Both the position numbers and the translations under genes were made by a program. The notes beneath the pieces are model-generated. The model saw nothing but the letters and a program-made list of their open reading frames with translations. It made no database searches and was not told the origin of the DNA. Positions 17,801-26,048 of a stretch of 64,000 nucleotides of DNA are shown here, one piece after another. The number at the start of each line of letters is the position of its first letter. The stretch's first letter is position 1. Origin of the DNA: JACKEQ01 sp041389565 (GTDB lineage: Bacteria > Myxococcota_A > UBA796 > GCA-2862545); contig JAWKRP010000039.1 of assembly GCA_041389565.1 (NCBI GenBank), positions 1 to 64,000 on the forward strand, read 5' to 3'.

Positions 17801-20800
17801 CGACCGGCCGGACCGGGAACACCCCGCGCCCCTCCTCGCCGCGGTCGACCCGGTCGAGCTTCTCGGACAGGTCGGCCGCACTCTCGGCCACCACGACCAC
17901 CGCAGGCAGGCCGTCGTTCCGCAGGGCCAGGCTCGCCGCGATGTCGACGAGCCGCCGGCCGGCCGCGAGGGCCTTGCGGATCCGCACGACGTCGGCGGGC
18001 TCGCGGATGAGGAACAGCTCGGCGGGCCAGTCGCGCAGGCCCGATGCGGGCGCTTCCCCCTCGTGCGACCCGAGCACCACGTGGAAGTTGGTGCCTCCGA
18101 ACCCGAACGCACTCACGGCGGCGTTCCGGTGGTCGGACGCCCAGGGTGCAGCGACCCCGCGGAAGACGAACGGCGAGGTGTGCCGGTTCCACCCGGGGTT
18201 CGGGCGGCGGATGTGCAGCGTGGGGGGGAGCACGCGCCGATGGATGGCGAGCGCACACTTGATCAGGCCCGCGAGCCCGGCCGCGCACTTCGTGTGCCCC
18301 ACGTTCGACTTCACGGAGCCCAGTGTGACCGTTCCCGGCCGCGCGCCCGCCCCCGTGAAGATCTCCGTGAGCGTGGCCAGCTCGGTGCGGTCGCCCACCA
18401 CCGTGCCCGTTCCGTGGGCCTCCGCGAGCCCGATGTCGCGGGCGGCCACACCCGCACGGTCGTACGCGCGGGTGAGCGCGCGCTTCTGCCCTTCCTTGCG
18501 CGGCGCGGTGAGCCCCAGCGACTTCCCGTCGCTCGAGCCCGCGATGCCCTTGATCACCGCGTACACGCGGTCGCCGTCGCGCTCGGCGTCTTCGAGCCGC
18601 TTGCACACCACCACCGCGACCGCTTCTCCGAGCGCGATGCCATCGGCCTCGGCGTCGAATGGACGGCTGCGGCCCGTGCGCGACAGCGCGTGCACGCTCG
18701 AGAACAGCAGGTAGTCGCCCACCGCGTTGTGGAGGTCGGCACCGCCCGCCAGCACGAGGTCGGACGTGCCCGCCCGCAGCTCCTTGCAGGCGAGGTCGAC
18801 CGCCGCCAGGGACGACGCACACGCGGCGTCGACCGTGTAGTTCACCCCGCCCAGATCGAGGCGATTGGCGATGCGGCCCGCGATGACGTTCGCGAGCACC
18901 CCCGGGAAGGAGTCTTCCGTGAGGCTCGGGAGGAGGGCATCGAGCTCGGGCGGCACCTCACCGAGGTACTGCGGGAACAGCGCGCGGAACCCGTACGCGG
19001 ACGCGAGGTCGGTGCCCGCTTCGGCGCCGAAGATGACGGACGCGCGGTCGCGATCGAAGCCACCCTCGCCGTAGCCCGCGTCGTCGAGCGCGTGCTTGGC
19101 CGCCTGCAGGGCGAGCAGCTGCACGGGGTCGATCGCGGGCAGGGACCGGGGCGGGATCCCGAACTCGAGCGGGTCGAAGTCGATGGGCGGCAGGAACCCA
19201 CCCCACTTCGACACGGACTTCCGGCCCGTGCCGCGGTCTTCGGGATCGAAGTACAGGTCGGGGTTCCAGCGCGACCGGTGCACCTCGCGCACGGCGTCGC
19301 GACCGAGCACGAGGTGGCTCCAGAAGTCGTCGATGTCGTGGGCATCGGGGAAGAACCCGGCCATGCCGATGATGGCGATGTCGGCGGGCGTCGTGTCGGG
19401 CACGCCCGGAGCGGCGAGGAACGCGGACGCCCCCGCGCTCACCTCGTGGTGCAGGGCCCCGATCGTCGTCGTGGCGCTGCGGAGGGCCGCCACCTGGCCG
19501 ATCATGAACATGCCCTCGCGACGCTGGGTGTCGTCGTCGACCTCGACCAGCGCCGAGCCCTCGCGCTTCACGCCCTTGGACGCGATGCGCAGGCGCCCGA
19601 GGTTCAGGCGCTCCAGCTCCTCCCACATCTCGTCGGCGGGGGTTCCCTGCGCCAGGAGCTCCGCCTTGCGGGCCTCGAACGCATCGACGAACGGGCTCGA
19701 CGCCGTGCGCGTGGCGTGGCCGGGTGCCGTGTGGACCAGCCGCGTGTCGGCGCATCCGAGCGCCTCCTGCTGGAACACCCGTGTGATCGCGCCCGTGGAC
19801 ACGGCTTCGTCGGTGTACAGGTACGCCGTGCCCATGATCACGCCGATGCGCGCGCCCTTCACCGCCAGCGGCGCCGTGATGGCGGACACCGCGGCGGCCG
19901 ACCGCGCGTCGTGGATGCCGCCCGCGAACAGGAGGCACAGCTCCTCGGGGCTCTCGAAGCGCAGCAGGCGCTCCACGAACTGCTCCCACAGCACGAAGCT
20001 CGTGCGCGGACCGACGTGACCGCCGCACTCGCGCCCCTCGAACACGAACCGGCGCGCGCCGTCCTTCAGGAACAGGTCGAGGAGACCGGGCGACGGCACG
20101 TGCAGGTACGTCGGGATGCCGTCTTCTTCGAGCGCACGGGCCTGGGCCGGTCGCCCCCCGGCCAGCAGCGCGACCGCGGGCTTCGCGCGGCGCACGGCCT
20201 CGAGCTGCTCCTCACGCAGCGCAGGCGGCGCGAACCCGAGCATGCCCGCACCCCACGGACGGTCGCCCAGCGCGGCCCGGGTGCTCTCGAGCATGTCGGC
20301 CAGAGCCTCGCCCCGCACCAGCGACAGCGCGAGGAACGGCATGCCCCCGCCCTCCGCGACGGCCAGCGCGAAGTCGGCGCGGTCGGACACGCGGGTCATC
20401 GGGCCCTGCGCGATGGGGTACCGGATGCCGTGCTCCGCGGCGAACCCGTGGCCCGGCGCGAGCGGCTGCACGGCGTACGCCTGACCGAGGTGCGCGTCGA
20501 TCTCGCGCTCCAGACCGCGGATCAGGTCGACGATGCGGGGGAACCGGTCGGACAGCACGCGCGCGAACGCGGCATCCTGACCGAGCTCGATGCGGCGGTC
20601 GTGCAGCGGACCGGGACGCGCGTACACCCGCACCCCGTCGATGACGTCCGTCTCGCTGCCGTCCATCGCGCGGATGGCGTCGCGCAGCTCCGGATCCACG
20701 GGCGCTTCCGGGTACAGGGACAGCTGGTGGTCGAGCACCACGCCCTCGGCGCCGAGCGCGATGGCCGCCGCCGCCGTGTGCAGGCCGATGCCCCCCTGGA

Positions 20801-21152
20801 GCCAGAGCGGGAGGGACGTGGCCGCACGGACGCGCTGCAGCAGGATGGGTGCCGACTCCTCGCCGACCGCACCGCCCGCTTCGTGCCCCTTCACGACCAG
20901 ACCGGCAGCCCCGTGGGCGATGGCCGCGGCCACCTGGGAGACGTGCGTGACCTGGACATAGACGTCGTGCTCGACCCCCCAGCCCGAGAAGTCGACACCC
21001 GCGGGCACGACCAGCTGCTCGGAGCCCGAGAGGCCCGCCAGATCGGATGGATCTGCGACGATGCGCCCGATGCGCCCGCCAGCACGGAGGACGGCGCGGG
21101 ACAGGGCCGGTGCGGGACGGCCTTGGAGGATGAGGATCCGGGGGGTGCGCAA
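14862..21152 (-). CDS. PUFA/polyketide-type synthase: NPD-NPD-KS-AT-ACP-KR
   Basis: A 2096-aa megasynthase. The N-terminus carries two nitronate-monooxygenase-like flavin domains (about 1-205, KGHEAGG; about 220-560, GRECGGHVG), the family to which the PfaD enoyl reductase belongs. Next come a ketosynthase (about 591-1020, Cys778), an acyltransferase (about 1110-1420, Ser1211 in GHSYGE), one acyl-carrier domain (about 1555-1630, Ser1589 in the PfaA-type IDSIKR motif) and a ketoreductase (about 1825-2080, TGGARGI, SSVAGAFGNRGQADYAAAN). The start is TTG, six bases after the methyltransferase stop, with GGAG ten bases upstream; no better start precedes the first domain. In canonical pfa loci PfaD is separate, so the fusion is notable. 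Product unknown. Confidence 0.88.
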   Translation of the reverse strand: MRTPRILILQGRPAPALSRAVLRAGGRIGRIVADPSDLAGLSGSEQLVVPAGVDFSGWGVEHDVYVQVTHVSQVAAAIAHGAAGLVVKGHEAGGAVGEESAPILLQRVRAATSLPLWLQGGIGLHTAAAAIALGAEGVVLDHQLSLYPEAPVDPELRDAIRAMDGSETDVIDGVRVYARPGPLHDRRIELGQDAAFARVLSDRFPRIVDLIRGLEREIDAHLGQAYAVQPLAPGHGFAAEHGIRYPIAQGPMTRVSDRADFALAVAEGGGMPFLALSLVRGEALADMLESTRAALGDRPWGAGMLGFAPPALREEQLEAVRRAKPAVALLAGGRPAQARALEEDGIPTYLHVPSPGLLDLFLKDGARRFVFEGRECGGHVGPRTSFVLWEQFVERLLRFESPEELCLLFAGGIHDARSAAAVSAITAPLAVKGARIGVIMGTAYLYTDEAVSTGAITRVFQQEALGCADTRLVHTAPGHATRTASSPFVDAFEARKAELLAQGTPADEMWEELERLNLGRLRIASKGVKREGSALVEVDDDTQRREGMFMIGQVAALRSATTTIGALHHEVSAGASAFLAAPGVPDTTPADIAIIGMAGFFPDAHDIDDFWSHLVLGRDAVREVHRSRWNPDLYFDPEDRGTGRKSVSKWGGFLPPIDFDPLEFGIPPRSLPAIDPVQLLALQAAKHALDDAGYGEGGFDRDRASVIFGAEAGTDLASAYGFRALFPQYLGEVPPELDALLPSLTEDSFPGVLANVIAGRIANRLDLGGVNYTVDAACASSLAAVDLACKELRAGTSDLVLAGGADLHNAVGDYLLFSSVHALSRTGRSRPFDAEADGIALGEAVAVVVCKRLEDAERDGDRVYAVIKGIAGSSDGKSLGLTAPRKEGQKRALTRAYDRAGVAARDIGLAEAHGTGTVVGDRTELATLTEIFTGAGARPGTVTLGSVKSNVGHTKCAAGLAGLIKCALAIHRRVLPPTLHIRRPNPGWNRHTSPFVFRGVAAPWASDHRNAAVSAFGFGGTNFHVVLGSHEGEAPASGLRDWPAELFLIREPADVVRIRKALAAGRRLVDIAASLALRNDGLPAVVVVAESAADLSEKLDRVDRGEEGRGVFPVRPVDGKLVFLFPGQGSQAPGMLAELFVAFPWLQGRLPAGWAERIFPGDAWEPAHRKEQRAGLTDTRVAQPALGIVDLAAAEVLKRLGIQPDLLAGHSYGELVALAFAGALPEEHLLEVSEARGRLILEAAGDDPGTMAAVTADAAAVVKALGGAADVVLANLNSPDQTVISGPTAAIRAAVAKLEGAGLEVKAIPVAAAFHSPVVAGAAAGLSEVLAGVGLRTPDRPVYANRTAQPYGDDVRETLSAQVAEPVRFAESVVQMADDGGTIFVEVGPGRVLTRLVSRILDGRPHLARSLEDKKGGGALSGLVRLVATLVSSGIPIDPTVLFEGRSRPFDLDAAFAPSPTAWKVDGHRAVPVEGTLPDYALQPPPDEPFELTGGGSRDRVVLKYLQTLREQAEAQRRVLLAYLGDAQPAMGELPALLTDVAPLPTEAVPLLNQSPSEILLDVVSERTGYPVEMLDIDLDLEADLSIDSIKRIEILGVVAQRLGVDANEAGGNDVVESLAGVKTLRGIIEWLDKDGPVFARYVSELRVLPTPDRKPLAGRTVCLDPRGTQIGEALQQALRAEGARVTLLDDGTFEDVESVVLFAGLGPDDAVDLGAKLWGLADRSRQALLAGASVLLLVTGGAGLESAVPTRAWSAGVSGLAKSLRKEWPKARVCRVDVDPDGDLPDLCEQVLGELASDGPVEVSWVGDVRSTRAWVPFPVESEPLALSREAVVLLTGGARGITARMAVAFADRFACTVVLVGRSPAPEAEDPALEDLGSPQALRRHLATTGLKPAEIEARVKRILADREMRATFDAIGRTGATLDYRAVDVRDGEAVSALLDDVYAAHGRIDWVVHGAGVNEDRFLKDKTEASFLRVFETKVRGAHHLLAGLRDDVQGIAFFSSVAGAFGNRGQADYAAANDALDQLARTLPNAVSVAWGPWAGGGMVDEALEKQYAELGIGLIQPDAGVDAFFRELTSGAVHAVWMAATPEDMA

Positions 21153-21158
21153 CCTGGG

Positions 21159-21989
21159 TCAGCTCCGCGTGGCGCCGGACGGTAGCACGGGCCCTGTCAA
21201 GCACTCGAAAACAAGTGTCTGGGTGGGCGTATCGAGATGTGGGACCCCCTCATTCGCGAGGTCGGCCGGCTCGATCCACCGGACGCTCGTGAAGCCCGCC
21301 TCGAGCAGCTCCGACCGCACGTCGTCGCGGGTGCGCTGGTCGACCACGAAGCCCTGGCCCCCGGTGAACCGCTGCATCAGCCAGCCGAGCACGCGCCCGA
21401 GCCAGCCGGGCGGGGGCTGTTCGATGGCGGGAACGAGGTCGAACACGAACGCGCCGGACGGCAGTGCGCTCGCGACCCGGGACCACAGCGCACGCTGCTG
21501 CGTGGCGTCGAGGTACATCAGCAGGCCTTCCGCCACCACCACCGTGCGCCCTTCGACCAGGGGCGCCAGATCGAGCTCGGCCACATCGGCTCCGATGCGG
21601 GTGAGCGTCGCGCGACCGAGCACCTCGCGGCCCGCTTCCGTGCGGTCCAGCAGGGCCTCCTTGCGCTCGATGACGTGCGGGAGGTCGACCTCGACGTACC
21701 GCACCGACTCGCTGAAGCTCGCGCCCCGCCGGGACAGTCCCGCCGCCAGCTCCACGACCGTCTCGGGGCTCGCGGAACGGGTGAGGTGGTCGATCAGGAA
21801 GTGCCGCTGCACGAGGGAGTGCTTGAGGCTCGGCCCCCCCTTCAGGAACCGCGCGACCCGCATCACCGCTTCGGTCACCTGGAACACCCGCCGGCTGTCC
21901 TCGTGGTCGTACAGCTCGGCGCCGGGGAACGCGGCCCAGGCCCACACGCCCGACGTGTACAGGGCCGTCACGGAGAGGTCTCCGCCCAT
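21159..21989 (-). CDS. SAM-dependent methyltransferase, LCMT/PPM1-like
   Basis: A 276-aa class I methyltransferase. The SAM-binding region reads VVELAAGLSRRG, followed by YVEVDLPHVIERK and VVVAEGLLMYL, the signature order of the leucine-carboxyl-methyltransferase/PPM1 group, which in bacteria includes many O-methyltransferases of polyketide pathways. The start ATG shares a base with the yaeQ stop (TGATG); the stop lies six bases before the synthase TTG. The tight coupling suggests it modifies the synthase product, for example as a methyl ester or ether (inference). Confidence 0.85.
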   Translation of the reverse strand: MGGDLSVTALYTSGVWAWAAFPGAELYDHEDSRRVFQVTEAVMRVARFLKGGPSLKHSLVQRHFLIDHLTRSASPETVVELAAGLSRRGASFSESVRYVEVDLPHVIERKEALLDRTEAGREVLGRATLTRIGADVAELDLAPLVEGRTVVVAEGLLMYLDATQQRALWSRVASALPSGAFVFDLVPAIEQPPPGWLGRVLGWLMQRFTGGQGFVVDQRTRDDVRSELLEAGFTSVRWIEPADLANEGVPHLDTPTQTLVFECLTGPVLPSGATRS

Positions 21990-22546
21990 CAGCGCCCGGG
22001 GAACGGCACGCGCGTCAGCGGCGCGCTGTGGGAGGTCTGGTGGGTCACATCGGACGACTCGACGTACAGCGTGTCCTCCATCACCGACACGCTCCACCGG
22101 TTCCGCCGATCGAGGGACGCCGCCAGCGCCTCGACGAACCGCGGGTCGAGCAGCACCAGCCGAATCGTGGCCGCCTCGTGCACGCGCTGGCCCTGGAGCG
22201 ACGCGAGCCACGGGTCGGCGCCGCGATGGCAGTACACCACCACCCGGTCGCAGCTCTTGCGCGCCTTGTGGAGCCGCGTGGCGTCGGGGGTGCCCACCTC
22301 GATCCATGCGGAGAGCTGGCCCGTCAGGTCGTGCACCCAGACCGCGGGCTCCTCGCCCGCCTTCAGGCCCTGGCTGAACGCGATGCCCTCGGTGTGCTCG
22401 AGCAGGAAGGCCAGCACACGCGCCACCAGCCAGGCATCGGACTCCGAGGGGTGCTGCGCCACGTCGAGCGAGACGTACTCGTAGACGCCCCGGTCGACAT
22501 CCGACAGGTCGACCTCGAACTTGAAGACCGTCGAACCGACCGCCAC
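21989..22546 (-). CDS. yaeQ: YaeQ family protein
   Basis: A 185-aa cytoplasmic protein matching YaeQ from its first residues (STVFKFEVDLSDVDRG) through FSQGL and VWV...LSAWIEVG to the C-terminal half. YaeQ has a PD-(D/E)XK-nuclease-like fold; its biochemical role is unclear. The GTG at 22546 is preferred because GAGG lies five bases upstream; a GTG at 22552 is also in frame. It heads the tightly packed run into the methyltransferase and synthases, probably by co-transcription rather than by function. Confidence 0.88.
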   Translation of the reverse strand: MAVGSTVFKFEVDLSDVDRGVYEYVSLDVAQHPSESDAWLVARVLAFLLEHTEGIAFSQGLKAGEEPAVWVHDLTGQLSAWIEVGTPDATRLHKARKSCDRVVVYCHRGADPWLASLQGQRVHEAATIRLVLLDPRFVEALAASLDRRNRWSVSVMEDTLYVESSDVTHQTSHSAPLTRVPFPGR

Positions 22547-22594
22547 GCGCACCTCACGGGCCGCATCCTATCAGCGCACCGGCGTCGCGGAGCG

Positions 22595-23233
22595 TCAGGC
22601 CACGCAGAGCGCCACCGCGGCACCGTGCGTGACGGCCCCACCGAGCACGAACCCGTGCCAGACGGCGTGATCCCAGTGCCGGTCGCGGGAGTAGAACCAG
22701 GTGCCTCCCGTGTACAGCAGCCCCCCGACCAGCACGAGGGCAGTCGCGGCCAGCGGCAGCGCGTTCACCAGGGGGACCGCCGCGATCACCGCCAGCCAGC
22801 CCATCCCGAGGTACAGCGCCAGCGACGTGCGGTGCCAGCGCTCGGTCACCGCGAGCTCGAGCCCGATGCCCGCGACCGCCAGGCTCCACACCGACACGAA
22901 CAGGAACCGCCCCCAGCCTCCGCCGAGCCCCACGAGCGCGAGTGGCGTGTACGTACCGGCGATCAGCAGGTAGATCGCGCAGTGGTCGGCCTTCTGGAGC
23001 ACGCCCTTCCACCGCGCCGAGCGCACGGCGTGGTACGCCGACGACACCCCGAACAGCGCGACCACCGAGAGGGTGTACGCCACGAGCGCGCCGACGGACA
23101 GGGCGTCTCCGCGCTCCGACCCCGCGAAGGCCAGCGTGGCGACGAGCCCGCCGACCCCGAGCAGCGCGCCCACACCGTGGGTGACAGCGTTCACGAGCTC
23201 TTCGGTGGCGGTCTGCGGTCGGTCGGTGCCCAT
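22595..23233 (-). CDS. Hemolysin III/TrhA (PAQR-type) membrane protein
   Basis: A 212-aa protein with seven hydrophobic helices. The family hallmarks are present: EELVNAVTHGVG near the N-terminus, SSAYHAV in helix 3, KADHCAIYLLIAGTYTP in the middle, and HWDHAVWHGFVL at the end; the conserved His residues are candidate metal ligands. The ATG at 23233 gives the usual N-terminal length; a GTG at 23260 is possible but no better supported. Bacterial members have been linked to membrane lipid homeostasis, though the old name refers to haemolysis. Confidence 0.9.
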   Translation of the reverse strand: MGTDRPQTATEELVNAVTHGVGALLGVGGLVATLAFAGSERGDALSVGALVAYTLSVVALFGVSSAYHAVRSARWKGVLQKADHCAIYLLIAGTYTPLALVGLGGGWGRFLFVSVWSLAVAGIGLELAVTERWHRTSLALYLGMGWLAVIAAVPLVNALPLAATALVLVGGLLYTGGTWFYSRDRHWDHAVWHGFVLGGAVTHGAAVALCVA

Positions 23234-23278
23234 GGAACGACCGTATGCGCCCCACGTCACAGCGAGGTCACCGCCCCG

Positions 23279-24625
23279 CTATTCCATCAGCATCGGAGGC
23301 GCGTACTCGTTCTCGTCGACCGCGGGCAGCAGGAGGGTGAACGTGGCCCCCTCGCCCTCCGGGCTCTCGACCCGCAGGTCGCCCCCCATCATGCCGGCGA
23401 ATGTGTGCGCGAGGAGCAGGCTGATCCCGGTTCCGGTCGTCGGATGGTCGCTCGAGCGCTGGGCGAAGTCGACGAACAGCTCCTCCAGCTCGCCCCCCTC
23501 GAAGCCCTTGCCCGTGTCGACCACCGAGATGGCCGCCTGGGCGCCCGCTCTGCGGAGCCGCACCGTGACCGACCCGTTCTCGCAGTACTGCCCGGCGTTC
23601 TTGAGCAGCGCACGCACCACCTGGCCGACCCGCTTCGCGTCCCCGAGCGCGCGCAGCCCTTCGACCGCCTCGAACGACAGGGTGTTCCCGTTCGCCTGGA
23701 TGGCCTCGCGGCACGCCTCCACCGCTTCCCCGATCACGTCGGAGAGCTCGAACCGAACGGGAGTCATCGACATCCGGCCGGTCTCCACCTCCGTCCAGTC
23801 GAGCACGGTCTGCAGGATGGTCTCGAGCGCCCCGCTCGCCGCGTTGATCCGGGCGACGTCCGCCACCAGCTCGTCGTACCCGCGGTCTTGCACCTCTTCC
23901 GCCACCAGCTCGCCGTACCCGACGATGGTGTTGAGCGGCGTGCGCAGGCCCTGCGCGACCCGGGCGAGGTAGGCGGTCTTCGCGCGGCTGTCCTTCAAGG
24001 CGTCGTCACGCGCGCCCTGCAGGCGCGTGTTCGCTTTCGTGAGCCGCTCCAGCTGCTTCTGCTCGGACGACGCATCCGAGAGCGCCACCCACCAGCCCTG
24101 CGGCGCCCGCGACCGCTTCATGCGCACTGGCACGGTGTCGCCGGCCATCGTGTGGGCATCGAGCGTCCACACCTCGCCGAGCTCCACGCCCGTCGGGCTC
24201 GTCCACTTCTCGCTGCGGTGGGTCTCGGCGGCCTCCCAGTCGGGGACGATGCGCGCGAACCGGGTGCCCACGAGGCCAGGCCCGAACAGGAGCTCCGCCG
24301 TAGTGGTGGTCGCACGGATCTGGTGGACGGTGTCGACCAGGAACAGCGCGATCGGCTGGCCCACCCAGTCCGCCAGGACCGGGATCGACGTGGCCGCCAC
24401 GGGGCGCGGGACCGGAGCGCCCGGGGTCGCGAACGGGTCGAACACCGCCTTCACGGGGACGACCTCGGGCGCGGGCGCCGCGGGGACCGGCTGGGGCGGA
24501 GGCGCGACCGGGGATTCCGGCGCTCCGAACCGGAGATTCCGCGCGAGGACGAGCGGGACCACGCCCCCGAAGAAGAACGCTCCGGCTCCCACTGCGAATC
24601 CGAACGCGAACCCGAGAACGTCCAA
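23279..24625 (-). CDS. Histidine-kinase homologue with Gln at the phospho-acceptor position
   Basis: A 448-aa protein: one N-terminal membrane helix (about 4-26), a Pro/Ala-rich linker, a PAS-like region (about 80-185), a dimerisation/phospho-acceptor-like helix (about 205-270) and an HATPase domain (about 310-435). Where kinases have SHELRTPLN, this reads AQGLRTPLN, so Gln225 (codon CAG, 23951-23953) replaces His. The N box (LLKNAGQY) and G1 (DTGKGF) remain; G2 reads GTGISL rather than GTGLGL. It cannot autophosphorylate in the usual way and may act as a pseudokinase or accept phosphate elsewhere. The TTG start has GGAGG eight bases upstream. It lies 27 bases after the preceding gene. Confidence 0.85.
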   Translation of the reverse strand: MDVLGFAFGFAVGAGAFFFGGVVPLVLARNLRFGAPESPVAPPPQPVPAAPAPEVVPVKAVFDPFATPGAPVPRPVAATSIPVLADWVGQPIALFLVDTVHQIRATTTTAELLFGPGLVGTRFARIVPDWEAAETHRSEKWTSPTGVELGEVWTLDAHTMAGDTVPVRMKRSRAPQGWWVALSDASSEQKQLERLTKANTRLQGARDDALKDSRAKTAYLARVAQGLRTPLNTIVGYGELVAEEVQDRGYDELVADVARINAASGALETILQTVLDWTEVETGRMSMTPVRFELSDVIGEAVEACREAIQANGNTLSFEAVEGLRALGDAKRVGQVVRALLKNAGQYCENGSVTVRLRRAGAQAAISVVDTGKGFEGGELEELFVDFAQRSSDHPTTGTGISLLLAHTFAGMMGGDLRVESPEGEGATFTLLLPAVDENEYAPPMLME

Positions 24626-24652
24626 CGCGACCGCCTCCGTGGTGAAGGAGCA

Positions 24653-26017
24653 CTATGGCATTTCTGTGTCATCCCGACCAGGGTCGCCGTCCGTGCCCCA
24701 CCATCCGAGCGTTCGCCCGCAGTCCGCAGAGACCTCCGCGGCGCGGACCTCCTCCTCGGTGAGGCGCTCCTCCGACGCCTGGACCTCCAGCCGCAGGAAC
24801 CGCGACACCCGGTCGGCGGCTGCGTCCCCCTCCGCCGAGCACGCGCGGCTACCCCAGTGATCGAGCAGCGCCCGCCGACGCTCCGCAGGGGTGTCCAGCG
24901 AACCCGCCCCGTACATCGGCACGCCTTCGTCCCACAGCGCCTGGAGGGCGTCTGGCAGGTGCTCGTCGAGGTGGGTGGCGAACTGCTGGCGTGCGCGCGC
25001 CTGGCGCCAGCGCGTCACCTCCGGCCAGATGTCCTCCATCAGCCGGATGCGGTCGGGACGCAGCTTGCGCGCCGAGATCACCTCGCTCACCGACACGCCT
25101 CCGTAGTCGCCCGACGGTACGGTGCCGAGCCGGGTGCCCGTCCGCCCCACCCGCAGCCCGCTCGGCGCGCTGGGGAGCGTCACCACACCGCTCTCCTGCA
25201 CCTCCACGCGCCCGTCGTCGAACACGTCCACGAAGGGCCGCACGGGCGTCTGGGTGCGGTACCGCATCCCGCCGGGCACCGTCTCGGCCGGCATCCACCC
25301 GAGCTCGGCGAGCCGGGCGTCCAGCTCGTGTCGCGCGCGGGCCGGGCTGTACACGATCACCTCCTCGGTCCCGTCGTCCAGCACGCGGATCTCCGACGGT
25401 CGTGCCCGCGGACCCGGCGGGGGCTCGAACGGTGCGCGGAGCCGCGCAATCCGCTCCGCCAGCGCGGGGTCGTCGAAGCGCTCGAGCGCCGCGAGCCCCG
25501 CTTCCACGGCCTCCAGCGGATGCCCAACCTCCACGAGCCCTTCCAGAGCGGCCAGGACTGCGACCGCATCCATCGGGTACCGCTCCAGCAGCGAGCGCCA
25601 CTCGGCCACCTGCTCGGAGCCCGGCAGCGACCGGATCCACAGCAGGTCGAGCCCGAGATCCCCCTCTCGACGGGCCGCTTCGAGGTACCGCACCTCTCCC
25701 GTGTGCGCGTGGGCCACGGCGTGCGCAGTCTTCACCTCCGGCCACGCCCCCGCCACGTCCAGCGCGCGGTCGAGGTGGGCGAGCGCCTCGTCCTCGCGGC
25801 CCCGCCCGCGCTCGACGGCCGCCGCGAGCATCCACACCACGGGGCATTCGGGCGCCAGGTCACCGACTGACTCGAGCTCGGCGAGCACGTCTTCGGGCTC
25901 GCGGAACGACCGTGTCCGCAGCGACTCGAGGCGCGCGGCCTGGATCCGGTCCGCGCGGCCTTCGGCGACGCAGCGGTCGGTGAGTGGATCGGCGAGCGCG
26001 AGGGAGAGCCAGAGCAC
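24653..26017 (-). CDS. Exported hypothetical protein with TPR-like N-terminal half
   Basis: A 454-aa protein with a very short signal peptide (MLWLSLALADP). Residues about 15-215 are helical and Ala/Leu/Glu-rich in a TPR-like rhythm (EDEALAHLDRALD). The middle (about 220-320) is predicted beta with a VLDDGTEEV segment, and the C-terminal part is helical with two cysteines. No known family is evident. The GTG start follows the upstream FG-GAP lipoprotein stop by 31 bases and the pseudo-kinase start is 27 bases on, so the three are probably co-transcribed. Confidence 0.7.
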   Translation of the reverse strand: MLWLSLALADPLTDRCVAEGRADRIQAARLESLRTRSFREPEDVLAELESVGDLAPECPVVWMLAAAVERGRGREDEALAHLDRALDVAGAWPEVKTAHAVAHAHTGEVRYLEAARREGDLGLDLLWIRSLPGSEQVAEWRSLLERYPMDAVAVLAALEGLVEVGHPLEAVEAGLAALERFDDPALAERIARLRAPFEPPPGPRARPSEIRVLDDGTEEVIVYSPARARHELDARLAELGWMPAETVPGGMRYRTQTPVRPFVDVFDDGRVEVQESGVVTLPSAPSGLRVGRTGTRLGTVPSGDYGGVSVSEVISARKLRPDRIRLMEDIWPEVTRWRQARARQQFATHLDEHLPDALQALWDEGVPMYGAGSLDTPAERRRALLDHWGSRACSAEGDAAADRVSRFLRLEVQASEERLTEEEVRAAEVSADCGRTLGWWGTDGDPGRDDTEMP

Positions 26018-26048
26018 GGCCGACGTACGCGACCCCGCCCGTGATGTT

